Part shown: positions 33,732-42,052 of the stretch, one piece after another | How positions within the stretch are numbered: the first letter of the stretch is position 1 | Layout of the letters: every line of letters begins with the position of its first letter | Assembly: GCA_947476925.1 (NCBI GenBank) | Contig: CANJSF010000003.1 | Location: forward strand, 140,794 to 204,793 | DNA length: 64,000 nucleotides | Source: Rhodospirillaceae bacterium | Lineage (GTDB): Bacteria > Pseudomonadota > Alphaproteobacteria > Rhodospirillales > Rhodospirillaceae | Direction: 5' to 3' | Translations under genes and position numbers: made by a program | The notes under the pieces: generated by a model | Database searches by the model: none | Seen by the model: only the letters and a program-made list of their open reading frames with translations | What the model was told of the DNA's origin: nothing

Positions 33732-34937
33732 TTATTTCACAAATACGCCGTCTTTCAGCCACGTCTCACCATCCACTGTAATGGTGCAGTCGACAAACAA
33801 GTCGCGCCAGCGATTGTATCCGCCGCCGGTCACGGCCCCACCAATTTCCGCATTGTTACCCAGACCAATTCGCACAACACCCGCACCGTAGCCGTAGTAA
33901 GGAATCCAGGGGTCACGTTCAGGTACCGTGAGCAGTGGATTGAAGCCCAAGCCCAATTCACGGAAAAATTTCACAGACTCCGGCTGCGCATCCAATTCGG
34001 CGCGCATGAACTCCACGCCCTTCTTGGCCGAGACGCCCGTTATTTTACCGGTCTTAATGGTAACCTTGGCACCGTCGACGGAACGTGCGCTCCAGCGCGA
34101 TGGGCCATATGCGATCACGCCATTCACGCTACTCTCGATGGGCGCCACACGAATTACGCCCGGCGGAATCTCGATCTCGCGTTCCACCAACGTTGTTGCG
34201 GGCCGCACGCGCTCGGCCGAAGCAACGCCGTCTTGGCGTATGACAGGGCGATCACCAATCTGAAAACTAAAGTCTGTGCCCAGCGGCGTGGTGACGCGCA
34301 CCTTTCCCCGTTTCATCGCCGCGATAAACCGGTCTTGATGCGCCGCCAAGCCCGCATAATCGGTATTCAAAATAGCGTTCTGATAGGTCACATCTATGGT
34401 TTGCATCGCCGGGGCCGGATGGCCGGGCATGATGGTGACGCCGGTCAAGCCCAAGTCGCTTCCCAAGGGCCCATAAGGATCGGTCCAGTGAAAATGGATG
34501 GTCCGGCGTGGACCGCCCTTTTCGACCAGCAATCTTTGCATTGCTTTATATGCCGGGTGCGCCGGGTTTGTGCCGGGCAACATGATGGCGGCATCAACAT
34601 CAACCAACATCTTCACATACGCTTCGATAGACGCATCTAGTCCGCCGCGCAGCGTTTTTGCGTCCCAATCGATGGGATAGGGTGTTTTAAGAGCGTCGAT
34701 GACGCCCAAGTCAACACCGCCCGCTTTCATGACAGCGTACCGAATGTGAGGCTGAAACTCGTTCATGTAGCCAGGCATACCGACCGAAATGACGCGTTCG
34801 CCAGGCTGCAGTTGAAGTTGCGTGACAATGCGTTCGGCGATGGCTTGGTACTGAATGGTGCGTTGTGGCAACACTTGGTTTTGAGCAAACGCCGCACAGC
34901 TAAGCATCATCGCAGCAAAGCCGTATATAATTTTCAT
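33732..34937 (-). CDS. Exported M29-like aminopeptidase family protein
   Basis: About 401 residues from the ATG at 34937. Signal peptide MKIIYGFAAMMLSCAAFA. The C-terminal part resembles thermophilic M29 aminopeptidases: FRELGLGFNP, then PYYGYGAGVVRIGLGNNAEIGG, with the final TITVDGETWLKDG. M29 enzymes are two-metal peptidases; I can see Glu, His and Asp candidates but cannot confirm a full ligand set. Its stop and the Mpo1-like gene are coupled: the Mpo1-like stop overlaps this start region by a few bases. Probable role in periplasmic peptide processing. Confidence 0.72.
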   Translation of the reverse strand: MKIIYGFAAMMLSCAAFAQNQVLPQRTIQYQAIAERIVTQLQLQPGERVISVGMPGYMNEFQPHIRYAVMKAGGVDLGVIDALKTPYPIDWDAKTLRGGLDASIEAYVKMLVDVDAAIMLPGTNPAHPAYKAMQRLLVEKGGPRRTIHFHWTDPYGPLGSDLGLTGVTIMPGHPAPAMQTIDVTYQNAILNTDYAGLAAHQDRFIAAMKRGKVRVTTPLGTDFSFQIGDRPVIRQDGVASAERVRPATTLVEREIEIPPGVIRVAPIESSVNGVIAYGPSRWSARSVDGAKVTIKTGKITGVSAKKGVEFMRAELDAQPESVKFFRELGLGFNPLLTVPERDPWIPYYGYGAGVVRIGLGNNAEIGGAVTGGGYNRWRDLFVDCTITVDGETWLKDGVFVK

Positions 34938-34939
34938 GT

Positions 34940-35476
34940 TCAAGATACTGTTCCAGTTGCGTTGTATTTTATCGACCGAGCCTGCACGTCACTTGCTAAG
35001 TCTTTTTGCAGACCAAGGGCAAACAACATTTCAGCAATCAAGAAAGGCGGCGCCATAAATACCTGGGTGGCGTTGCTGAACAGCGCCGGGCGACGACCTT
35101 CGAAGTAATGCCCAACAAATTGAATGATCCAACCGCCGACAAAGCAAAGTGCAAAAGTGTTCCAGACAAAAGCTGAATCATTTTGCCCCACCATTTCCGC
35201 AAGCGCGTACAAAACGCCGTAAATAACGGCGGCGATGAGTCCGATAATCAAAATATTACTCAGGTAAAACGCGATCAGCAGGATGACCAGAAAGGTGCCC
35301 AATGTTAGCGCCATGGGCCCTTCCGGACCGGGCACCGTGCCAAGATGAACTTGCGACGCCGCCACCAATAACGAATACACGATTAATGGTACGCCAACAT
35401 GGTGCGTCGCTTGATTGCGCCCATCGCGGTGGTAGGCGGCATACATGGCCAATTGCTCGATAAACCAGTCGCGCAT
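34940..35476 (-). CDS. Mpo1-like (DUF962) membrane protein
   Basis: 178 residues with the Mpo1/YGL010w pattern: MYAAYHRDGRNQATHHVGVPLIVYS at the N-terminus, four to five membrane helices, and WIIQFVGHYFEGRRPALFSN, where His residues probably bind iron. The yeast protein is a 2-hydroxy-fatty-acid dioxygenase; bacterial members may shorten or oxidise fatty acids. It overlaps the M29-like start and lies 36 bases after the glutathionylspermidine-synthase-like stop. Confidence 0.82.
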   Translation of the reverse strand: MRDWFIEQLAMYAAYHRDGRNQATHHVGVPLIVYSLLVAASQVHLGTVPGPEGPMALTLGTFLVILLIAFYLSNILIIGLIAAVIYGVLYALAEMVGQNDSAFVWNTFALCFVGGWIIQFVGHYFEGRRPALFSNATQVFMAPPFLIAEMLFALGLQKDLASDVQARSIKYNATGTVS

Positions 35477-35512
35477 GTGCGTTCCCTTAGGCCAGCATGA
35501 CGGACTCGAAGT

Positions 35513-36769
35513 TTAGCTCATTCGATGAGGAACGAAACGGCTGGTATTTTGGGTAATGACGTTTGTGTCTTCCCGCATGCCGATCCCCCGGCTTTCGTTG
35601 CCAATCACCCAGCTTCCGATCACGGCATGGAACGTGCAATTGGTGCCATCGGCGGCTCGGCCTTCAGCGCGCGCCATCGGTGCAGCGGCTTGATAGATAT
35701 AGCCTTCTTTGCCATAGGGGCCGGCAACGCTGGCATGGGGTGATCCAACGATCTGGCCGCGTGCGCCCAATGTCGCCAGCGAAATATTTGCGCCTTCGCG
35801 ACCCAACTTGGGTTTGGCAAAAACATCGACACCCGACTTAAATTTTGACGTCTCGAAATGGCTTTCCAGCAGATTGGGATGCCCCGGGAACATGTCCCAC
35901 AGGATCGGCAATATGCCTTTGCTTGACAGCACCAACTTCCAAGCTGGTTCAATCACACGCAACGAGCGTGACATCACGGCCTGGGCCAACTGATCGCCGA
36001 ACGGGTCTGATAGCGCCCAGTCCCAGGGCAAAAGTTTGTACAGCGTCGATATACGCGCGCCCGCGAGATCAACAAAGTACGCCTCGGCCGCCTCATCGCC
36101 TTCAGGCACAGACCATCCGATATCTGCTGCGGCAATCATCTTGGTCGCAAAGCCAGCTTCAATGGCCACATCTTGCATATATCGAACAGTGCCCTCGTCC
36201 TCGGGATGCGGGGCAAGGCTTGTCAGATGCAACGTATTTGAACCGGCATTTTCTGCGCGCAACCCGCCCCAGGCCGCAACTAATGCCTCGTGGATCGAAT
36301 TGAATTGATCGCCATTTGGGTGACAGTCTTGGAGCCAATGCCACTGCGCGACGGCCGCCTCAAACAAGCCTGTGGGCGTATCGGCGTTGTACTCGAGCAT
36401 TTTGGGTGTGACGTTCCCCTCGCCCAGGCCGGGAAACGCCAGATCAAAGCGCCCGTAAACTGCGGTTTCGTTTGAATTGTGCCGCCGCCATGACTCCTCC
36501 ACAAGGTCGGCAACGCTGTCGGGGTAGCCGATCGCGGTGTAAAGACGCTCGGTCACCACCCGCTCGACAACCTCCATCGACATTTCATGCAGGTCGTTGG
36601 TTGCGGCTTCGATTACGTCGACTTCGTCAGGTGTCAGCACCCAACACGCCGACTCATCCCAATAGGGCAACGGGGTGCCAGCATCGGTCGTCGATGTGTG
36701 CCATTCGAAGCCAATATCTTCGACTTTGCGCTGCCAATTCTCGCGCGGGCGAATAACCTCGCGGTGCAC
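35513..36769 (-). CDS. Glutathionylspermidine synthase-like ATP-grasp protein (YgiC/YjfC type)
   Basis: 418 residues. Family features are the N-terminal VEDIGFEWH and PYWDESACWVLTPDEVD, then MLEYNADTPTGLFEAAVAQWHWL (about 128-150) and the C-terminal ATP-grasp region with KPKLGREGANISL. It likely joins an amine or amino acid to a carboxylate using ATP; members related to YgiC/YjfC are not shown to make glutathionylspermidine. Read from a GTG at 36769. It starts four bases after the DUF1190 gene stop, so the two are coupled. Confidence 0.88.
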   Translation of the reverse strand: MHREVIRPRENWQRKVEDIGFEWHTSTTDAGTPLPYWDESACWVLTPDEVDVIEAATNDLHEMSMEVVERVVTERLYTAIGYPDSVADLVEESWRRHNSNETAVYGRFDLAFPGLGEGNVTPKMLEYNADTPTGLFEAAVAQWHWLQDCHPNGDQFNSIHEALVAAWGGLRAENAGSNTLHLTSLAPHPEDEGTVRYMQDVAIEAGFATKMIAAADIGWSVPEGDEAAEAYFVDLAGARISTLYKLLPWDWALSDPFGDQLAQAVMSRSLRVIEPAWKLVLSSKGILPILWDMFPGHPNLLESHFETSKFKSGVDVFAKPKLGREGANISLATLGARGQIVGSPHASVAGPYGKEGYIYQAAAPMARAEGRAADGTNCTFHAVIGSWVIGNESRGIGMREDTNVITQNTSRFVPHRMS

Positions 36770-36773
36770 GGCC

Positions 36774-37427
36774 TTATGAACCGCCGCTCATGCGGTTACC
36801 GGTCGCACCAAATCCGCCGCGCGCAACCGTTCTTGTGCCTGCCAGATCACCAGTTGGCGACATCGGCGTGCGAACTGTTGTGGCCCCCGTGGGACTGAGC
36901 CCTTGGCCGGGCGCTAAGCGCGAGACCGTGCGATCACCCGAGTACAAAAATCCGCTGCGGTCGGCATAAACCGGGCGGGGCTTGAAGCCTTGTGCATTAG
37001 CACCAGCGGACGCCGGTGTTCCGGCCTGCTGCGGCGGCTGGCCCAGGCCACCACCAACACCACCCAATGAACGCCCCATCATGTAACCCATGAGCATGGG
37101 CATAAACATGCCCGAACCACCCGATGCGGTTTGCGTCGGCGATCCTGAGCTTGGCGCGGCTTCGCAGTTTTCAAACCCAGCCGCCAGGCATTCCTCGCGC
37201 GTGGCAAACTTCGGGGCCGATTGCGCGTGCTCGGTCTTGGCCGCAGCAAACCCTTGGTCACATGCCTCGGGCGTATAGTCTTTGCGGCAAGCTTCAGACG
37301 TTTGATAAATATTCACGTCTGTATCTTGAGCGTTATCACATGAGGCCAACGCCGCAGCAGCGACGCCCACAAGCAAGGTCGTGACGTAACGCGAGCGCCG
37401 GATTTGAGATTTGGATTTAATGGACAT
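36774..37427 (-). CDS. DUF1190 (YgiB/YjfM-like) exported protein
   Basis: 217 residues. A basic N-terminus (KSKSQIRRSRYVTTLLVG) and hydrophobic segment end at ALASC, a likely lipobox with Cys at about 29. The DUF1190 signature is IYQTSEACRKDYTPEACDQGFAAAKTEHAQSAPKF (up to residue 74), followed by a Gly/Met-rich region (MFMPMLMGYMMGRSLGG) and a low-complexity C-terminus. It is expected to be a surface lipoprotein working with the neighbouring ATP-grasp enzyme. Confidence 0.85.
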   Translation of the reverse strand: MSIKSKSQIRRSRYVTTLLVGVAAAALASCDNAQDTDVNIYQTSEACRKDYTPEACDQGFAAAKTEHAQSAPKFATREECLAAGFENCEAAPSSGSPTQTASGGSGMFMPMLMGYMMGRSLGGVGGGLGQPPQQAGTPASAGANAQGFKPRPVYADRSGFLYSGDRTVSRLAPGQGLSPTGATTVRTPMSPTGDLAGTRTVARGGFGATGNRMSGGS

Positions 37428-37443
37428 TGGACGTGTTCGACCT

Positions 37444-37836
37444 TTAATTGCTGATAGCGCCAGCGTTCAGAATTCCCATAGCGACCGACAGCCCACCCAA
37501 TAGAACGCCGTAGCCTGTTTTATCTTTTGTGATGCCGTCGTGCAGTCCGGGGATCAGCAATGTCACAACCAACAGCACGACGAGTTGCCCGACAAGGCCG
37601 ATAGCACCCCAAACAATCATTTCCATGATATCAAAAGTGCTTGATGCGGTGCTGTGCAGCACCAAAGCCATACCGATTGCGGTTCCACTGAAGCTGATAG
37701 CGGCGGCGCTGTTGCCACCGCGAATGAGTTCAATTTCCTTGAAGGGCGTGACCAGCATGTAAATGCCAAGCGCAACGGCAAGTAACCCGAGAGAGCTTCC
37801 AAGAAAAATGGCGTACTGCGGCAAGCTATCAATCAT
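37444..37836 (-). CDS. DUF350 (YjfL-like) membrane protein
   Basis: 130 residues with four predicted membrane helices. The family pattern is IELIRGGNSAAAISFSGTAIGMALVL and IVWGAIGLVGQLVVLLVV. DUF350 proteins accompany DUF1190 and YjfC/YgiC ATP-grasp genes in many bacteria, as here. First gene of the operon; divergent from the YheT-like hydrolase. Function unknown. Confidence 0.88.
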   Translation of the reverse strand: MIDSLPQYAIFLGSSLGLLAVALGIYMLVTPFKEIELIRGGNSAAAISFSGTAIGMALVLHSTASSTFDIMEMIVWGAIGLVGQLVVLLVVTLLIPGLHDGITKDKTGYGVLLGGLSVAMGILNAGAISN

Positions 37837-37950
37837 GGCGGATCCATTCCTTTAAGCGCCCTGTCGGACCCAATCCCCCAACAGACTGCTATATGGCTCA
37901 CATGGGTATTTGATGGCTGCAACACAATATCTAGCTTGTTATATTCAGAA

Positions 37951-38958
37951 ATGATCATTCACGGCCCAGCCAGTTCCATCGCCTTTCCAGCCTTTCGCCA
38001 GCGGTTTCCGTGGATCGGCGCGGACTTACAAACGCTGCGCAATACCCTTCGGGGGCCAGGCGTTGACCTGTCGGCCAGCCCAATGCAACGCCTGCGGTTC
38101 CCAAGTTTGGATGGATCGGGCGATGTTTTGCTGGGCGCCTTGAATCGCCCCAATGTTGATTTAGGCAAGCCGCTCGTCGTTTTAGTCCATGGCCTAGCCG
38201 GCAGCGAGGATAGTTCCCACGTCGTCATGGCCGCGCACTACTTCTTGTCGCTGGGCCATCCGGTTCTTCGCCTCAACCAGCGGGGTGCCGGTCCATCGCG
38301 CGAGACCTGCAAGGGGCATTACCACGCCGGCCGTAGCGACGACCTTGGGGGTGCGATTTCGCAATTGCCAGAATCCCTCACTCGCCACGGGATATACCTG
38401 ATGGGACTGTCCCTGGGTGGCAATGTGTTGCTGAAATTTCTTGCTGAATACCCGCGCTTTGCCCAAGTCAAAGCCGCCGTCGCGGTGTCACCTCCGGTCG
38501 ATCTGAAAGCCGCCCAAGTTCGTATCCGAGATGGGCGTAACAAGGTGTATCATAATTACCTCTTAAAACGCATGAAATTAGGAATTCAAGGCTCTGATTT
38601 AATTACTGAAAATGAGATTCACAATCTGGATAAAATTGCGTCTGTCTACGACTTTGACGACCAGATCGTCGCCCCCGGAAATGGCTTTGCCGATGCCGAG
38701 GATTATTATAGCAGCAGTTCGGCAATAGACCTCTTGGAGGCCATCGACACGCCGACGCTAATTATTCACCCGGCCGACGATCCGTGGGTTCCGGTTGATG
38801 CTCTGTTGCAACGCGTTGTCCAATCCGGTTTGTCGGCAAAAAGCCACCTCAGTATTTTATGCCCAGCCCATGGCGGTCACATCGGTGGTCATGGGGCCGA
38901 CTCTCGCGTGCCTTGGCATAACATTTGTGCCGGAGTGTTTTTTGACGCGCAGAAGTGA
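37951..38958 (+). CDS. Alpha/beta hydrolase, YheT family
   Basis: 335 residues from the ATG at 37951 (a TTG lies at 37936). The fold pattern is LVVLVHGLAGSEDSSHVV, then NQRGAGPSRETC, and the nucleophile elbow GLSLGGNVLLKFLAE with Ser in GLSLGG. HPADDPWVPVDALLQ carries the acidic residue and the HGGHIGGHG region the His. The YheT/EMB8-like group comprises lipid- or ester-active hydrolases. Transcribed alone. Confidence 0.87.
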   Translation: MIIHGPASSIAFPAFRQRFPWIGADLQTLRNTLRGPGVDLSASPMQRLRFPSLDGSGDVLLGALNRPNVDLGKPLVVLVHGLAGSEDSSHVVMAAHYFLSLGHPVLRLNQRGAGPSRETCKGHYHAGRSDDLGGAISQLPESLTRHGIYLMGLSLGGNVLLKFLAEYPRFAQVKAAVAVSPPVDLKAAQVRIRDGRNKVYHNYLLKRMKLGIQGSDLITENEIHNLDKIASVYDFDDQIVAPGNGFADAEDYYSSSSAIDLLEAIDTPTLIIHPADDPWVPVDALLQRVVQSGLSAKSHLSILCPAHGGHIGGHGADSRVPWHNICAGVFFDAQK

Positions 38959-39153
38959 ACATCGCCAGCTTGTAGGTTGCGGCAATGAACGACCACAGGC
39001 CGTTTATGGTAACTCTGCAACACCTCCGGCAAACCGAACCACATAACCACTTGGTGGCCATCAAAGACTTGTGCCCTGCCAAAGCCTTAACTTAGATTGG
39101 GCGAATTACGATCGAGTGGTCGTGATTGGGGTTTACCTTTTTTGGGGGTCTAA

Positions 39154-41841
39154 ATGAAATTCAACTCGTTCCGCGGCTTTACGGCTGCTTGCCTGGCGAC
39201 CACCGCCGTTATTGGCGTTGTCGCGCCGGCCTTCGCACAGATCGAAGAAATTATCGTCACGACCCGCAAACGTTCCGAGAATTTGCAGGAGATCCCGATT
39301 GTTGTCACGGCATTCACCGCCGAAAACATCGAGCGCAAAGGTATTGCGAACATCGGCGACATCTTAAAGTACACCGCCGGCGTTCAAATCAACGAAGCCT
39401 TCATCCCCGGCGACCAACGCATTGTCATTCGCGGTCTCGCGCCGACGCGCGGACGCCCCAACGTTGCGGTGTTGCAAGACGACATCGATATTTCATCTGA
39501 ATCGATTCAAAACGGCGGCGGTTCGTTGCTGATCAACCCGCGCTTATTCGACCTTGAGCGCGTTGAAATCGTAAAAGGCCCCCACTCGGCCCTCTATGGC
39601 CGTTCTGCATTTGCCGGAGCGTTGAACTACATCACACGCAAGCCTGGCCAAGAATTTGAAGGCCGCGCGAGCGCCGACGTCGGCGCTTATGGAAAGTATG
39701 AAGCCAAGGCCAGCATTAGCGGCCCGATGATTGCCGACAAGCTGTCGGTCGGCGTGAACGCCGCGTATTGGCACTTTGGCGGATTCTGGAACAACACGGT
39801 CACCAATGAAAAGCTTGGTGGAAACCAAGGTAAGGGCGTCGGCAGCACACTCATTTTCCGCGCGACGGATACTTTGAAAGTGACGCTGCGAGGCGAGTAC
39901 ACAAATGATTCAGCCGAACCAACGCCACGTGCGGTTGTTAAACCGAACTTGAATGAAGTGGTTCCGTTGTCTGCGCGCACCGAAGTTTCGCCAGCGCTTG
40001 GCGGTACACCGACAACACGGCCAGGCTTTGTTGTGAGCCCCCTGCTGACCACTTTCCCAATCGTCGACGGCGCGATCCCTGACGTTCGCTCGGGCGGATT
40101 GGCTGTGAATATCAGCCCCGATCCGCGGACGGGCAAAGACTACCCTGGCGTTTCTCGCAAGATCTTCCGCACAACTTTGCGTATCGACGAAGAAATGTCG
40201 TTCGCAGATTTTACCTCGCTCACCCACTACGGGCATTCGCATGGCGATCAATTCTTGGAATTAGCTAACGTCGGCGACGTCAACACGCAGAAAGTCGCCC
40301 AAGAAGTGAACTACATGACCGAGACAAAATTGGTCAGCCAGGAGTTGCGCCTGCAGTCAAACGACGACAGCGCCGCGTTGAAATGGACCGTTGGCGGGCT
40401 TTACTGGAATGAAGACGCAAATCAACTGAGCGCTTCGCTGACGTGTTTCACGTCTTTCCCAAGCACGTTGCAGGCGGGTCCTGCGGTCATTACGGTCCCA
40501 AGTGGGAACCCGGCTGACAATTGCGGCAAGTACGTGAAGGCAGTTGGAACAACGCTTCCGAACAACCCAGAAAATTGGGGCCGCAACACGTTCCATTCAT
40601 CAACTTATTTCTTGGCTGACTATAACATTACCGATGCGTTGTCGGTGTCATTCGAAGGCCGCCAAACCTGGGAACATGAACACACCAAGGGACCTGTCTA
40701 CACGCATGCTATCGATCCCTACGGCATCATTTCTCCTGGTCCAAACCCCATTGGCTGCACGCCGGCAGCGGGCCAACTCATTGCCACTCAATGTCTGACC
40801 CGTGGGTCGGGCGTTTTGGGTCCTGATACGCGCTCGATTGCAACAATTGGCGACCAAAAGAATCAGAACTTCTTCATTCCTCGCGCAGGATTAAACTACA
40901 AAGTGAATGAAGACTTTTTAGTTTATGCGTCTGCTTCGAAGGCAGAAAAACCAGGTGGTATCTCGACCCTGGGCGGCGGTAACGGTGGTTACAACCGTGA
41001 CCTGCTGGAATACGCACCTGAAAAAATGAAAGTCTATGAAGCAGGTTGGAAATCGACGCTTCTCGACGGAAAGGCTTTGTTTAACGCGTCGTTCTATTAC
41101 CAGGACTACACGGACAAACAGACGTCGTCTCAAATCGTGCTGCCAAACGGCATCCTGGGAACACGCATCGTCAACGCGGCTTCTGCCCGCGTGAAGGGCG
41201 TCGACTTGGAAACCGTATTCCAACCGACCAAGGAACTTAACTTCACCCTTGGCTACACGTACAACGATGCGAAGTATAAGAAATTCATCGTTCGCACGAC
41301 CGGTGCTAACTCGTTGGTTCGCAGCCAAAGTTGCATTCCTGTCGTGACCTATCTGTTGCCGAACGGAACTTCGCAAACCGTCTCTAACCCAACAGCGCTT
41401 CCAGCGCCTGGTGCGGTTATCTCAGGACGTAGCTGCGATATCGATAAGTCTGGCCACAAACTCGAGTTCGCACCCACGCACTCTTTGACCGGCAACGTGT
41501 TGTACAAAGCAGACCTGGGTAACGATTTGAACTGGGTCTCTGAGTTGAGCGTTCAAGCACAAAGCAAGCGCTATGCTGACGACGATCAACGCAGCTTCTT
41601 GCAAGGCTTCTGGACGGCTGATATCCGCACAGGCATTGAAACAGCAGATTGGTCGGTGACCGCTTATGCTAACAACGTGTTCAATGACGACACGATCAAG
41701 GGCGGTCTGGCAAATACAGACTTCCCGAACCTGCGCGCCATTATCTCGCCAGGACCGTTCACATTGGTTCTGCCAAGCAACTACACTGGCAATATGCCTG
41801 ACAAGCGGATGTTAGGTGTTCGTGCGAGCTACAAGTTCTAA
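39154..41841 (+). CDS. TonB-dependent receptor (copy 1)
   Basis: 895 residues. Signal peptide to APAFA at about residue 28, then the TonB box (IEEIIVTTRKR), a plug domain (about 45-160, with RIVIRGLAPTRGRPN and HSALYGRSAFAGALNY) and a large outer-membrane beta-barrel ending in the terminal Phe (GVRASYKF). GGGGG precedes the ATG. It imports a large ligand (siderophore, glycan, vitamin or other); the substrate is not evident. The next gene is a paralogue. Confidence 0.92.
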   Translation: MKFNSFRGFTAACLATTAVIGVVAPAFAQIEEIIVTTRKRSENLQEIPIVVTAFTAENIERKGIANIGDILKYTAGVQINEAFIPGDQRIVIRGLAPTRGRPNVAVLQDDIDISSESIQNGGGSLLINPRLFDLERVEIVKGPHSALYGRSAFAGALNYITRKPGQEFEGRASADVGAYGKYEAKASISGPMIADKLSVGVNAAYWHFGGFWNNTVTNEKLGGNQGKGVGSTLIFRATDTLKVTLRGEYTNDSAEPTPRAVVKPNLNEVVPLSARTEVSPALGGTPTTRPGFVVSPLLTTFPIVDGAIPDVRSGGLAVNISPDPRTGKDYPGVSRKIFRTTLRIDEEMSFADFTSLTHYGHSHGDQFLELANVGDVNTQKVAQEVNYMTETKLVSQELRLQSNDDSAALKWTVGGLYWNEDANQLSASLTCFTSFPSTLQAGPAVITVPSGNPADNCGKYVKAVGTTLPNNPENWGRNTFHSSTYFLADYNITDALSVSFEGRQTWEHEHTKGPVYTHAIDPYGIISPGPNPIGCTPAAGQLIATQCLTRGSGVLGPDTRSIATIGDQKNQNFFIPRAGLNYKVNEDFLVYASASKAEKPGGISTLGGGNGGYNRDLLEYAPEKMKVYEAGWKSTLLDGKALFNASFYYQDYTDKQTSSQIVLPNGILGTRIVNAASARVKGVDLETVFQPTKELNFTLGYTYNDAKYKKFIVRTTGANSLVRSQSCIPVVTYLLPNGTSQTVSNPTALPAPGAVISGRSCDIDKSGHKLEFAPTHSLTGNVLYKADLGNDLNWVSELSVQAQSKRYADDDQRSFLQGFWTADIRTGIETADWSVTAYANNVFNDDTIKGGLANTDFPNLRAIISPGPFTLVLPSNYTGNMPDKRMLGVRASYKF

Positions 41842-41864
41842 GATCGCGCGAAAGAACAGCTTTC

Positions 41865-41897
41865 AAGCCCCTCCCGGGAAACTGGGAGGGGCTTTTT
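41865..41897 (+). terminator. Terminator after TonB-dependent receptor 1
   Basis: Perfect stem of AAGCCCCTCCC (41865-41875) with GGGAGGGGCTT (41884-41894), followed by TTTT. Very similar in stem sequence to the terminator at 44612-44646. Confidence 0.9.
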
Positions 41898-42052
41898 CTT
41901 TGCCCTGGGGAAACCTCTCAGTGGACAAGCCAAGGGCCCAGCCTTGTGGTGACCAAAAAGCCTCTTAACGAAAGTGGTCATTGATGTATGATGATTGTGT
42001 GAAATGGCTGGGCACAACCAGCACTTAAGTCGGCATCTTCAAGGGGGAAATC

